A stretch of DNA of 47,108 bases from contig SSNU01000083.1 of NCBI GenBank assembly GCA_012064415.1, positions 190,672 through 237,779 of the forward strand. Direction: 5' to 3'. Numbering within the stretch: the first letter of the stretch is position 1; each line of letters opens with the position of its first letter. Shown here in pieces: positions 10,593-21,405 of this stretch. The position numbers and the translations under genes were made by a program. Below the pieces are notes generated by a model that was not told the origin of the DNA, did not search any database, and saw nothing but the letters and a program-made list of their open reading frames with translations. This DNA comes from Gyrodactylus bullatarudis (lineage: Eukaryota; Platyhelminthes; Monogenea; Gyrodactylidea; Gyrodactylidae).

Positions 10593-11505
10593 GGTTTAAT
10601 TCCAAAAATCACCCCAAGAAATTTTTTTTTTCCAAAAATCTCCCCAAAAATCACCCCAAAGGAGAAAGTTTTCCAAAAATCACCCCAAAAATTTCCAAAA
10701 ATCACTCCTTCATCAATTTCAGCTCTTTTACTTATATCAATTTTAAATAACAGTAATTATTCTTAATTTAAAGTTTTCCTCTCTATTTTTTCATCACAAT
10801 TATCTCCCTCAATACTATTAATTATAACCAATTAGCTGATAAAATTAGTTTTAATATTTTTTACGAACCATAAATTAATATATTCGGGGTATAGTAATTT
10901 GTGACTCATTCATAGAGTGATGGAGGGGTAGGAGAAAAATTTATAATTTGATGAGATTATCATTGAGATATTCGTTATTATTCGAAACATGTCTTCACTA
11001 ACGGTCGGTCTCAGTTACGAAACCAAAGAACAAGTGAAAAGTTTTGTCATGGACCACTCAATCGCTACTCAGAAGTCATTCAAAGTGAAGAAAAATACAG
11101 AGAAAGCTTACATTTGGAAATGCAAAGATTGTGAAGCTTTCATACGTTTTAGTGCAAGAAAAGATAGACGATTCTATTTAACTTCTTTTCAAGGTCATGC
11201 GTTTACACCTTTGAGCTGTGTAGTCAAAAAGGAAAAAAATTCGCAGATATTAAATCCTTTTCAACAAAATATTGAGCAGTTTCGTCCCAAGGATGGCATA
11301 AATATTCTCAAAATTGATATTTATAAAAAGTATTTTCTTTTGAAAATTTTCGGGGTGATTATCGGAAATTTTTTCCTTTGGGGTGATTTTTGGAAAATTT
11401 TGGGGAGATTTTTGGAAAATTTTCTCCTTTGGGGTGATTTTTGGAAACTTTTGGGGAGATTTTTGGAAAAAAATATTTTCTTGGGGTGATTTTTGGAATT
11501 AACCC
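10593..11505 (+). mobile_element. Short MULE (Mutator-like) element with 9-bp target duplication
   Basis: The element is bounded by a perfect 9-bp direct repeat, TAAATCTTT, at 10584-10592 and 11506-11514, the target duplication length typical of Mutator-like elements. Its ends are inverted repeats beginning GG(T/G)TTAATTCCAAAAATCA. The inverted repeats (about 10593-10720 and 11345-11505) consist of tandem 14-20 bp units of the form CCAAAAATC(A/T)CCCC. Inside is one ORF resembling the N-terminal zinc region of MULE transposases. At 913 bp it lacks a catalytic domain and must be non-autonomous. Confidence 0.88.
10989..11489 (+). CDS. Truncated MULE transposase: N-terminal zinc/DNA-binding region
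   Basis: 166 codons from ATG 10989. Residues about 1-80 follow the layout of the MuDR/FAR1-type N-terminal DNA-binding region: a Lys-rich segment, then YIWKCKDCEAFIRFSARKDR, a basic/aromatic stretch and a final H-x(5)-C within FQGHAFTPLSC, which would complete a C2HC zinc site. The DDE core and SWIM finger expected downstream are absent. From about residue 105 the frame enters the right TIR and becomes repetitive (FLWGDFWKILGRFLENF and similar) because the repeat units have no stops in this frame. If expressed it could bind element ends and act as a repressor; that is speculation. Confidence 0.6.
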   Translation: MSSLTVGLSYETKEQVKSFVMDHSIATQKSFKVKKNTEKAYIWKCKDCEAFIRFSARKDRRFYLTSFQGHAFTPLSCVVKKEKNSQILNPFQQNIEQFRPKDGINILKIDIYKKYFLLKIFGVIIGNFFLWGDFWKILGRFLENFLLWGDFWKLLGRFLEKNIFLG

Positions 11506-11514
11506 TAAATCTTT

Positions 11515-12420
11515 AGATTCTTTTGTGGTGTATCTTGTTTGTTGTTAGGGTGTATCTGACTTTTTTTCTAGATAATGTTTTTTGTAGGAGTTCATTAAAA
11601 TTTGTTTAAAAAATTTTCTACCCCTAAATAGAATTAAGGGTGGTAAAAAGATACCTGTCTAAAAAAAATATTGAAAGTGTATCCAGAGTTGAAAAATTTA
11701 TTAATATAATAAGAAACATTTTATAAACTTTCTTATTTTCTTCCTTGTTTTAACTTTTTCATAATCCTGAAAATATAGTTAATAACTAAAAGTTATATTG
11801 GTGTTACATTTAAAATGCCAAATCAGTGAGTGGACAGAAATTCCTAGTGAAAGTAGGAAACTAAATATCCTAAAGATCGATTTTTACTATCTAATGTTTT
11901 GATAATTCATTTATTAATTTTAAAATACCATTATTCAACTAAAGCAATATTCATTCAGACATACAAAAATGCAGTATATAATTTTCGAAATTTTGACATA
12001 AGGAGGCATGGGAAATTTTATATATTGTTACTGCTGACGTATTGAGCAAAAATTTATAAATTTCAAGATCATAGAGTTATATATGTGTATTTATTTTCAA
12101 GAAAATTCATTATGCGATCATGAACACAGTCCAAATATATATTCATGGTGAATCTTAATATATTATCTTGTTTTTCTTCAGAGTTCTTTGCGCAAGTATG
12201 AACTTTATTACCATCACCAAGTAATTTTAATTTTTTCCGCTGCAAAAATCGCCCTCCTTCGTTTCTATTGAGTAACAAGTTATCCGAAATAGACCAATGA
12301 AAGTTTTCAGATCAATGCATTGTAATACAAGTGAAAGAATCGATTCATTGCATATTTTAAATAAATAAAAAATATTGATCTGTTTTATATCCTCTACTAT
12401 TGGTTATGATTTCTTGAAAC
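11515..12420. other. Non-coding, with fragment of a TA-element terminus
   Basis: No gene was recognised. About 11819-11866 (ATCAGTGAGTGGACAGAAAT and following) matches 19091-19130 in the left terminus of the TA-flanked element at 19079-20659, so it is a decayed solo fragment of that family. The rest is AT-rich. Confidence 0.5.
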
Positions 12421-12424
12421 TTAA

Positions 12425-13444
12425 CCCTTTCGATGCCGTTTGAAAACCAATAAAGATAGCTTTCTAATTCTTTTTGCATGTTTCTTAGAATTTTTTTGGT
12501 AAAATTTAGAAAAACGAATTTTTTGAATTCCAACTTCTTCCACCAGATATTTCAATGGACATATATGTCCAAATGGCCCTTAAGGGTAAAAATTTTTAAC
12601 TGTTTAATTTTCATAGCAGCACCAGCAAAAGTTGAAGTGAGAGTTACAGCTTTGTTGTCAAACCATCTTAGATAGTAAAGTTTTTCAGACTCCGAATAGA
12701 GTAAATAGTAGCTGCACTCTGAAACCTTCAATACATAATCACCTGCTTCACTTCCACATGAGTTTACAATATCCAATTTTGCTGCATCATAAATATCAAA
12801 GTCATGCATTAAGCCATCAGAAGAAAGAAGAGAAAGGAATGTTGACTTTTGGATGTAATCTTGTATCTCTCATTTTTTGGACAATCGGTATAGTTTGGAC
12901 CGTTTCCTGTAAAGGAGTTTCATTGAATGAAGGAAGAGCCGAGCATAAATAATCAATTTGGTCTTCAGACTCTTCTAATTCTTCATCAGAGTTTTCAGCA
13001 TCTGGAATTAGGACAACTTGCCAAAAATTTCCCTTTCTTGATTCTTTATATGTCGCTTCACTATCTATACCTTTAAGTGCCGTTTGGACATATACATGTA
13101 TGTCCTGTACTCTGAACGTTAATAACTCTTTCTACCATTGAATAACGTAATCCAATAAAATCTCATCATAAAGTCAAGGTTGAATTCTATTGGTCACCTA
13201 AATTATAAAATGAAAACATTGTTTTTTCCATGGGAAATTTTTTAAAAGATTTTTCAATAAATCAAAAAAAAAATCTCTGAATAAATCTTCAATTTTGAAA
13301 TAGAAAAAAATGAAACATCGTTAAAAAAATCACATCATTAGAATTTTAAAAAGTTCATGATTAAGTGAGAAGAAATCTTGAAAAATAACGAAATTATGTA
13401 GGTTTAAAATAGATGGACATATATGTCCATCGGCACCGAAAGGG
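12425..13444 (-). mobile_element. Internally deleted piggyBac-like element
   Basis: Flanked by TTAA at 12421-12424 and 13445-13448, the piggyBac target site. The ends are inverted: CCCTTTCGATGCCGTTTG on the left and, reverse-complemented, CCCTTTCGGTGCCGATGGAC on the right. Three copies of a palindromic motif of the form GGACATATATGTCC occur at 12557-12570, 13086-13105 (a variant) and 13415-13428; sub-terminal repeats of this kind are plausible transposase sites. The interior carries fragments of the transposase on the minus strand. Confidence 0.87.
12552..13030 (-). pseudogene. piggyBac transposase remnant
   Basis: Read from about 13030 leftward the first part is acidic (ENSDEELEESEDQIDYL), like the N-terminus of piggyBac transposases. 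After a gap, 12809-12552 gives DFDIYDAAKLDIVNSCGSEA followed by YYLRWFDNKAVTLTSTFAGA, which matches the conserved piggyBac block around the DNK-V-L-S-T sequence. The segment with the first two catalytic Asp residues is deleted, so the protein cannot work. The fragment lies inside the TTAA-flanked element and shares its fate. Confidence 0.8.
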
Positions 13445-13504
13445 TTAAAAATTATCTAGAAATATTTAGTTCTAGGTGCTTAGAAGAAAATGTCGTCGAC
13501 TTAA

Positions 13505-14827
13505 ATCCTTTATGAATTTTGATTTGAAACTCCAAATTATCCCCTGGTCAAGTGGCTGACATTCTGAGGTGCAATTTGGAGGGAGAAACAATATCTTTAC
13601 ATTATTTGGCGGTGTTGGTACCTTATGAAAAGCAACATTGTCAGCTAACAGAAGTATATTTCTTCCAGCAAAGGCTTCACCAAAATTTATCAGCCGTTCT
13701 TAAAATTGGTCAGTGTTATTCCAAGCATTTTTGCTTCCTCTATAGTGAGCTGGAACATTATTGTGGAAGCATCTTGGTTTTTTGGAGTGTCCTTTAAAAA
13801 TTATTAAATGAGTGTTAGGTCGTGTTTTTTTCTTTTCGAGATAAAACTCACCTATTACAAGAGGAGGATATTTTTCTCCTTTCATACTACAGCAAGCTAC
13901 CACGGTCAATCGATTTTTGTGATGCTTTGAATCCCGACAATTTGTTGAGCTGGTGTCTAGGGTTATTGTGCCTCTGTCTTGGTAAAACAATGATGTTTCA
14001 TCAAAATTGAAAATATTTTCCTCTGTATAGGAGAGAAGGGTATCTACATTGTCCATTATCCAGGCTTCCACAACTTGCCAATCGATTTCTCCTCCTTCAC
14101 CATACATCTTATAGGAATGGAATTTATGACGACGAAGGAGACTCTGTGCCCAACCGTTACTAGTCGTACAACCGAATACAAAAGAATTAGAGATCAATCT
14201 CATCTCAAATTGAACGTGGTTTATTCTGATTGGCAGTCCTTGACGTCTCCATGAAGCCACTAGATCTTGAGCCTGTTCATCCAAATAGGAATATTTGAGC
14301 ACAGGAACAACTTTATAATCTTTATGTCCATTATTTGAATGGACGAAATTCTTGATTTTCCTCTGCGTTCTGATAAGATGAAGCAGGGTATCCTCATTTA
14401 TACACTCATCATGAGCAACCTTTTTGACATCTTCTGATTGACACCGATCAATTAAATCAATTTTCTTCTTTAAAGTCATGCTTAGCCGTTCGAAAATCTA
14501 GAAAAATCGGAATTAAAACTTAAAGATAGGAATATTCATAATTAAACTTACTATTTGACGCTTGAATTGAGGTAAATTTTCAAGGAATTGTCTCATAAAC
14601 CTATGTGTGAGGAGTATTTTCAAATTCTCTGCATTTTTCCGTAGCATTGCATGGAGAGTTTTAAAAGTTATAGGCCTGTTGATTTTATAAAAGAATTCTT
14701 GTATTTGATCATACATTACAGCATTTGACGATTTCTTCAAACCAGCCTTTTTGCAATATTTGACATGATCAATTGTAAAGCCTGTTCTTTCAGCAATTTG
14801 TTTATTGGTAAGACCTTCACGAGCCAA
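13505..14827 (-). pseudogene. pogo/Tigger transposase with possible extra N-terminal exon
   Basis: The main exon (14497-13700) encodes an HTH (LIDRCQSEDVKKVAHDECI), a CENP-B-type DNA-binding domain and the DDE core: NFDETSLFYQ (first Asp), a KNRLTVVACCSMKGEKYPPL block and KPRCFHNNVP. After a frameshift at about 13700 it continues with NILLLADNVAFHK (second Asp) and ILFLPPNCTSECQPLDQGII to about 13505. Upstream, 14827-14552 is open and HTH-like (LTNKQIAERTGFTIDHVKYC). A 54-nt GT-AG intron at 14551-14498 would join it in frame to the main exon. Intron size matches those in the Ginger2 element. The extra N-terminal block has no family I recognise. The frameshift makes this copy non-functional; no flanking TIRs could be fixed. 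Confidence 0.85.
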
Positions 14828-15474
14828 TTGATTAACAAGAATTCGGTTTTTGAAACTTCATGTTGGTTTTGATTGTAATCCCTCAAATTTCATTCATATT
14901 GATATACAACTAGGCTCAACTTAAGAACCAATCAGAGAAATGATATTTTGGTACATTTTTGAATACTCCAGAACACATTTGTATATCAAAGATATGATTT
15001 GAGAAAAAGCAGATCAGATTTAGGTATGAATATAGGACTCGTTATTAATAATCAATAAGATCATCCCGAAAGGTGTGAATTTCACACTTGAACAGAACTC
15101 AAATTGTATAAAAATATGTTAGAATGAAGGATTGCATAATTTATTAGATAAGTTTGTGTAAAATAAATCTAAAATGTGTGAAAACAAAAATAATAACTAA
15201 GACGTATGACTCATTGTTTGTTTTGGGGGTAAACGTCAAGCCCTCAATTTAGGAAGCAAAAATCAAAAGGTTGAGATTTATTTTTTATCAAAAAAGTAAA
15301 AAATCGTTCAACTTAGAATTCAAATAAAACTCATACGTTAAATCGAAATCTCATGATGTACTAGATGGTTGGGAAGAGAAAAAACTGCTCTAAATGGTAT
15401 AAATTTCAATTAAATTCATTTTTTAACCAAAAACACAGCAATGTGGTTACTTCCAAGTAGTCGAGGTATTATAC
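14828..15474. other. Non-coding AT-rich stretch
   Basis: No gene, tRNA or repeat with a partner in the window was recognised. A CCAAT-type sequence (GAACCAATCAGAGAAATGAT, about 14922-14941) lies roughly 100 bp upstream of the pogo gene start and could be part of its promoter. Confidence 0.4.
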
Positions 15475-15841
15475 AATACATTTTTAAAAGGGGTAGAGAG
15501 GAGAGGGTAATTTTCCACATAAAGTGCACAGGTCGTACTCTAATATATGCGAAAGAAACTCACAAAGCATTTAGAAATAATCTAAGTATACATATAGAGT
15601 AGACAATACGCGCGTTTCGTCCTCTTTTGGTTAAATAGAAATATTTCGTTCTAGGTCCATAGGTAATATATCCCACAAGAACATCTTATTTGGTAATGGA
15701 TTAGCCCATATCGCTGAATTTTACTAGTCATTAGTTAAAAAGTATCTCCCATTTGATAAAAGATCAACCATGTTGTCTGATACAAATTTTACGCAGGAAA
15801 TACAACTGAATTACCTCGAATCTGAAACTATATATATGTTA

Positions 15842-16050
15842 CAGTGAATCTGGAAACTTATGTGAGTCTGCAGACTCCCTGAAAGTCTGCAGAATCCCTA
15901 GTAAGCCAGGGAATCTGGAAACTCGGTATTCAGATTCCCTAATAAGTTATTCATTAGTCACAGTGAATCTGGAAACTTTAGGAATTCTGCAGAATCCCTG
16001 GGCAACAATCAGTGAGTCTACAGACTATCAGGAATTCTGGAAACCAATTT
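15842..16050. repeat. Array of short imperfect palindromic motifs in the left TIR
   Basis: Over about 200 bp, units of the form GAATCTGGAAACT, GTCTGCAGACTCCCTGA and CTGCAGAATCCCT alternate in both orientations. The array begins TA|CAGTGAATCTGG at 15840. It is mirrored in the right TIR (about 18399-18607), and a third, partial copy lies outside the element at 18982-19068. The density of related half-sites suggests binding sites for a transposase or a captured element end. Confidence 0.8.
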
Positions 16051-16414
16051 TAATTCTAGACAAATCGATTTAATACAGAAATTTAAAAAGTAAATCTTAA
16101 TTTTTTAAACGAGTATTTTGCATAATCATAATTATAATCAACGAATTAGTTATTTTAAACATGTATAGTTATGAGCACTTATCACTTATAAATAAATTAC
16201 CAAATAAAATGCTTGAAAAAAAGTTTATAATTATAATGATATCATTCATTAGTCCGAGATAATTATAACGTTTGCTAAAAATTCCAAAAATTAATTTAAA
16301 ATTACAGCTTTCCGATTTAAACTTTCAACTTACCAAAAATTGTATCACATTTTTCAAACATATGTAAGCAATTAAGGAATATATTTTAATACATTGAAAA
16401 TCAATAGCATTTGA

Positions 16415-18106
16415 TTGGTTCTAGCCCTTTTCCAAAAAAAGCATTTATTGAGTTCTTCCCTTAAAAATGATCAATTAAAATTAATCAGTACGAATGTCAG
16501 TGAAATGAGATCAAGATTTTATGAGCTTTCCAAGCCTGATGATGCTCTTTATAAATCCAAATCGTATTCCAAAGAGAGATACCAACTCCTGCTTGAAAGA
16601 ATGAAGAACTCTCAAGGTGAAACCTTCAAAGACAAGAGTTTATACAAGATCCGCGAGAATTGGGATTATCATTTAGTCGATTCCAAAGAAAGAATATTCC
16701 TGAAATGTGACCGAAATGAAAATCGTCGTATGCTCCTTATTGACTGTGAGATTTTTGATGTGATCCATGAAAATCATGTGAGTTTAGGTCATTGTGGTAG
16801 AGACATACTTAAAGAAGCCTTAGATGATAGATATTACAACATAATCATATTTTAAATTACTTAAGATTATGCTTAACATGCCAAAGAAAATATTAAAATT
16901 CCTAAAAAAGGCGTTGTTTCTAATCCCATAATCTCTAACGAATTTGATGAAAGAGCTCAGATAGACTTTATTGATTTTCAGTCTTGTCCTGATCAAGGCT
17001 ACAAGTTTATACTTGTATGTCAGGATCATTTTACTAAATACGTTCAGCTAAGGGGTTTAAAAACTGCTAGTGAGGTTTATGATAATCTCTTGAATATATT
17101 TCTTGATCATGGAGCACCAAAAATCTTACAGTCAGATAATGGAAGAGAATTTAAGAACTGTATTGTTCGTAGTTTGAGTGAATAATGGATAAATATCAAT
17201 TTCATAAATGGCAAACCACGGTACAGCCAGAGCCAGGGTACGGTGGAAAGAGCAAATCAGGATATTGAGAAAATTCTGGTTAAATGGAATGAAGACAATC
17301 CAGGTATCGGATGGTTTAAAGACTTAAGGTTTATACAGTATATAAAGAATACCAGATACCATTCAACCATAAAAATGACTCCTTATAAAGTTGTTTATAA
17401 GGTGCTACTGAATTCAGGATGAATTATAGTAAGTTTTGAATAAAACTATCTAGTTTCGCATCAATCTTAATATATTCTGTTTAGATCTAATTGATGATTC
17501 AGAAGAAGGCCTTCATGAACCAGATATTTTAATAGAAGATGATGAAACAAACGATACATGTTTTGACCCAATTCTTGCTCTAAGCGAATGTAAGTCTTAT
17601 TTATAAATCAAACTTTTCATCGGTAATAATTTATTTCATTAGTTACTTTTGATGATGAAATAGATCAAAAAGTTCGAGCAGGTCATGAGTTTAATAGAAA
17701 GCGGATGATAGAAAGAACTGAAATTCATCTTCCCATTGGGCAAAACGTTATGGTTCCCGTTCCAGAAATAGATCGATCCAAAATAGATCATAAGAATTTA
17801 TCTGTGGTTGTTATAGATGAAACTGACGGATTTTATAAAATCGGTACACAAGAAGGCAGAATTGATAGGCTTTATTCTGCAGGACAACTTGTGGCAATTG
17901 AAGAAAATTTTCTGTCCCCTGAAGAGGTTCCAAGTCCCTCATTTTCATTAAGAAAAATTAACTCCCTACAATCCTCCGTTGATGGTCAGGGCTTAATGAG
18001 ATGTGACTGCAAGACTATGTGCGTGACAAATAAATGCAAATGCAGGAAAAAAGGTTTATTATGCAATTCTCGGTGTCATAACAGTTTGTCCTGTTCGAAT
18101 AAATAA
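16415..18106 (+). pseudogene. Ginger2/KRBA2-like DDE integrase, broken
   Basis: Begins at ATG 16415. Residues 1-146 include the H-x-x-x-GHCGRD segment of an integrase zinc-binding region. Stops at 16853, 16862 and 16874 interrupt it. In the same frame the catalytic core follows: AQIDFIDFQSCPD (Asp), ILQSDNGREF (Asp), a stop at about 17184, then PRYSQSQGTVERANQDIEKI (Glu). A frameshift near 17400 precedes two short introns, 17429-17484 (56 nt) and 17590-17642 (53 nt), both GT-AG and phase 1, consistent with the shifted frame. The last exon, to 18106, has the family C-terminus (VPVPEIDRSKIDHKNL) and a Cys-rich tail with RCDCKTMCVTNKCKCRKKG, as in KRBA2-like proteins. A cut-and-paste transposase related to gypsy integrases; this copy is dead. 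Confidence 0.87.
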
Positions 18107-18981
18107 AAGATTTTCTACAGAAGCTTGTAATGATTTAATATAACTTAGATTTTCAATGAAACCTAATTATACAAAATACTCGTTTAAAAAATTAAACTTA
18201 TGAATGATATCATTATAATTATAAACTTTTTTTCAAGCATTTTATTTGGTAATTTATTTATAAGTGATAAGTGCTCATAACTATACATGTTTAAAATAAC
18301 TAATTCGTTGATTATAATTATGATTATGCAAAATACTCGTTTAAAAAATTAAGATTTACTTTTTAAATTTCTGTATTAAATCGATTTGTCTAGAATTAAA
18401 ATTGGTTTCCAGAATTCCTGATAGTCTGTAGACTCACTGATTGTTGCCCAGGGATTCTGCAGAATTCCTAAAGTTTCCAGATTCACTGTGACTAATGAAT
18501 AACTTATTAGGGAATCTGAATACCGAGTTTCCAGATTCCCTGGCTTACTAGGGATTCTGCAGACTTTCAGGGAGTCTGCAGACTCACATAAGTTTCCAGA
18601 TTCACTGTAACATATATATAGTTTCAGATTCGAGGTAATTCAGTTGTATTTCCTGCGTAAAATTTGTATCAGACAACATGGTTGATCTTTTATCAAATGG
18701 GAGATACTTTTTAACTAATGACTAGTAAAATTCAGCGATATGGGCTAATCCATTACCAAATAAGATGTTCTTGTGGGATATATTACCTATGGACCTAGAA
18801 CGAAATATTTCTATTTAACCAAAAGAGGACGAAACGCGCGTATTGTCTACTCTATATGCATACTTAGATTATTTCTAAATGCTTTGTGAGTTTCTTTCGC
18901 ATATATTAGAGTACGACCTGTGCACTTTATGTGGAAAATTACCCTCTCCTCTCTACCCCTTTTAAAAATGTATTAAATGTA

Positions 18982-19068
18982 CCAGGGAATCTGAATACCG
19001 AGTTTCCAGATTCCCTGGTTTACTAGGGATTCTGCAGACTCCCTGAAAGTTTCCAGATTCACTGTAAC
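18982..19068. repeat. Third copy of the TIR palindromic-motif array
   Basis: ACCAGGGAATCTGAATACCG through CCAGATTCACTGTA repeats the sub-terminal part of the Ginger2-like TIR (compare 18510-18609) but lies just outside the element. It ends CACTG|TA, like a Tc1/mariner-style terminus, and abuts the next TA-flanked element. Confidence 0.75.
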
Positions 19069-19078
19069 ATATATTTTA

Positions 19079-20659
19079 CAGTGAAAATGAGAAATCAGTG
19101 AGTGGACAGAAATCACTAGTAAAAGGGGGAAACCAGTGTAAAATTAGTGAAAAAGGGATATGAATTAAATTTTTCCCATTTTCGATGGTTTTTCCCAGAA
19201 TTGATATAAAAAGTGTATTATCTATCCCAGATAAAGTTAGTTGCATAGATAACGCCTCGAGATAACTCTACCCAGAAAATAATCTTTTATTTATACCTCT
19301 CTGCCCCAATTTCATTGACCAATAATATTCGAGTATCCTATCAACCAATGAGATTGAAGCATGGTTTTTCCCTATCCAATTTTTCTGTTTCTACTCTCTT
19401 CCCCCAGTAGGATTACGTTTTAGAAAATATGATTCTATATTTCACATAGTTGAAAAGAGAATTTTCTTGGCTTTAACAAGAAATAAAAATTAAGTTTCTA
19501 GCATCACGCATTACTGAAATAAAATAAATCTGTTATTATTGACTTCCTGATCAAGATATTAGCACCATTCGATAGACGATGCTTTTTCAACTGGGTTGTG
19601 AAATTTTCACTAAGCCAGCATGAAAGAACTCACAGAAAATTAGTTTTTAAGTTTGGATCTGAAATAGAATTTAAAAATCTAATTCAAAATCAAATCACTC
19701 ATGAATCTAGAATCAACTATAATTACAGTTCATACGTTTAACACTCCTACACTTTCACACATTACGTCATGTTCTCTACCCCTCCCTTAAACTGCTATCA
19801 TATGTGAAAAAGGAAGAAAATCTTTCATCCTATTCCAATGACTCAGTCATTAGTCATGACCTTTTTCAAAGTCCAAGACCCCCTTTTACCATGTGTGAGC
19901 GTGATTTTAATCATTTTAGTTATGAATATTGAGAACGAATGGGTTAAGATTTTACAAACCTTGGAACAATTCTATTGGTCAGAATTGAATTGAACAAAAA
20001 TATCACAAACACAGATTCACTTAAAAAATCAGAACTTTTCAGGAAATCAAAAAGAAAAAAAATTTTTTTCAACCCTGACTTGACGATCGAAGATCATTTT
20101 GGATTTTGCTCTCGAAAAAACCAGTAAAGCGAAATTTTTTTTCTTAAATCAGGTTTACTTTCAAGTATTTTGATTTTATTTCAAATATAAATTTTTTCTT
20201 TTCATAAGTTTTCATTTTCATTTCATTACAAAGTTACATTGATTTCATAATATTTACTAAGGTAATTTTTCTAGTTTTAGTCAATATTTACCTGATAAAA
20301 TTCAAGGTTAGAAAGAATTTTTAAATTTTTGAAAATACAACTCTTGAAACACTCGGTTCCTCAGTCATATTTTGAATAAAACTAATTTATTCAAAAGTTT
20401 TAAATTAAAACTACTCTCTCTTTAGCCTTTAGATAAGAATACCTAATCCTTGGACCAACCAAAGAGATTAATAAAATAGAATAAAATCCCCCTTCTCACG
20501 TGTAATACACAGTGTATGACATCAATAAATCATTCACGCATATATCTGGAATAGATAATACACCAGATATATGATTTCAGGGAAAAACCAGTGAAAATAG
20601 GAAATGAATAAAATTTTTCCCATTTTCACTAAGTTTTCACTGGTTTCCCACTTTCACTG
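19079..20659. mobile_element. TA-flanked non-coding inverted-repeat element (1.58 kb)
   Basis: TA dinucleotides at 19077-19078 and 20660-20661 flank termini CAGTGAAAATGAG and, reverse-complemented, CAGTGAAAGTGGG. Degenerate inverted repeats extend about 150 bp inward, including a shared GTGTATTATCTAT(C/T)CCAGATA segment at each inner side. TA duplication and CAGTG ends are typical of Tc1/mariner-type elements. No transposase frame was recognised inside. A CCAAT/GGGGCAGAGAGG module facing left lies at 19290-19363, related to that in the MITE at 43729-44635. Confidence 0.75.
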
Positions 20660-20900
20660 TAACATATATATATAGTAAGCTCTTATTGGATAAATCATTC
20701 AAAATGATTGCTAAGATAAGTTTAAAAACTCTATAAATATCTTAATCAAAATAAAATTTCAACTCGTTTCTATAAATTTTATCAGGTTTGACTATTTTGA
20801 TTTGCATATTAGTTTTTCATAATTTTATCATGATAAAATGAGATTTTCATCGAAATATTGCCATTCAACGACTGAGCATGATAATTTTTTGATAAAAATC

Positions 20901-21152
20901 TTACTCAATTTTATGCATTCTTAATTCATTAGGTAATATGTAGCCTTGTTTCTTTATTTCATACCACTCATTTTCAGTTAAAATACTTATAATTTTTTTG
21001 AATGTCAATAACTTTTCCTTCTCCATAAATACCCAATCATATTTATTTTCTCTCAGTAAATTTCTTTTTTCTTCAGAGATAGTATACAGAAATTGCATGC
21101 ATGAATTACAATATCTGTACATATTAAATATTTCCCTCTGAGAAAAATTCAT
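20901..21152 (-). CDS. Small ORF A of an undescribed motif family
   Basis: 83 codons from ATG 21152. The product is charged and predicted helical, with two Cys near the N-terminus (YCNSCMQF) and the C-terminal motif ILTENEWYEIKKQGYILP. It aligns end to end with small ORF B (23342-23599) and its motif with small ORF C (35541-35795), while nucleotides have diverged. The ORF ends in a sequence ATTGA|GTAAGA that could be a splice donor, so it may be one exon of a longer gene. It lies 240 bp from the TA element at 19079-20659. Function unknown; no signal peptide or membrane segment seen. Confidence 0.55.
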   Translation of the reverse strand: MNFSQREIFNMYRYCNSCMQFLYTISEEKRNLLRENKYDWVFMEKEKLLTFKKIISILTENEWYEIKKQGYILPNELRMHKIE

Positions 21153-21405
21153 CAGATTTTTAGAAATTCTTATGGTTAATATTAATGTATTGTCAAAAAT
21201 TCAAATACTTATATGCGTAAATTTCAATTTCTAAAGTATAAAATAAGGCAATCAATGACAAGACGTGTTAAATGTTTTATATTTTATGATCGAAAATTTC
21301 ATGTAGATACTAAATATGTATATAGAGATATATTTTGAAAAAAAATTATATTTATCTCGCCATAATAATAATAAAATAAGGTAACTTGAATTTTTTAGCT
21401 TGGAC

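Larger units (their letters stand above)
15475..18974 (+). mobile_element. Ginger2/KRBA2-like element with 775-bp TIRs
   Basis: Arms 15475-16249 and 18200-18974 are collinear inverted repeats (positions sum to 34449) with only rare mismatches, for example near 15591/18858. Each arm starts AATACATTTTTAAAAGGGGT, contains the motif GGGGTAGAGAGG and holds an array of short palindromic motifs (15842-16050). The 1.95-kb interior encodes an integrase-type transposase. No clear target duplication was found at the ends given here, so the exact termini may be slightly off. Confidence 0.88.

Noticed and set aside
10600..10720. Satellite or CRISPR repeat
   Set aside because: The tandem units are part of MULE terminal repeats bounded by a 9-bp duplication.
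15842..16050. CRISPR-like array
   Set aside because: Units vary in length and orientation, there are no uniform spacers and the genome is eukaryotic.
18826..18842. Hammerhead-like AGGACGAAACGCGCGTA in the Ginger2-like TIR
   Set aside because: The 3' core resembles some hammerheads but no CTGANGA lies at a suitable distance upstream.
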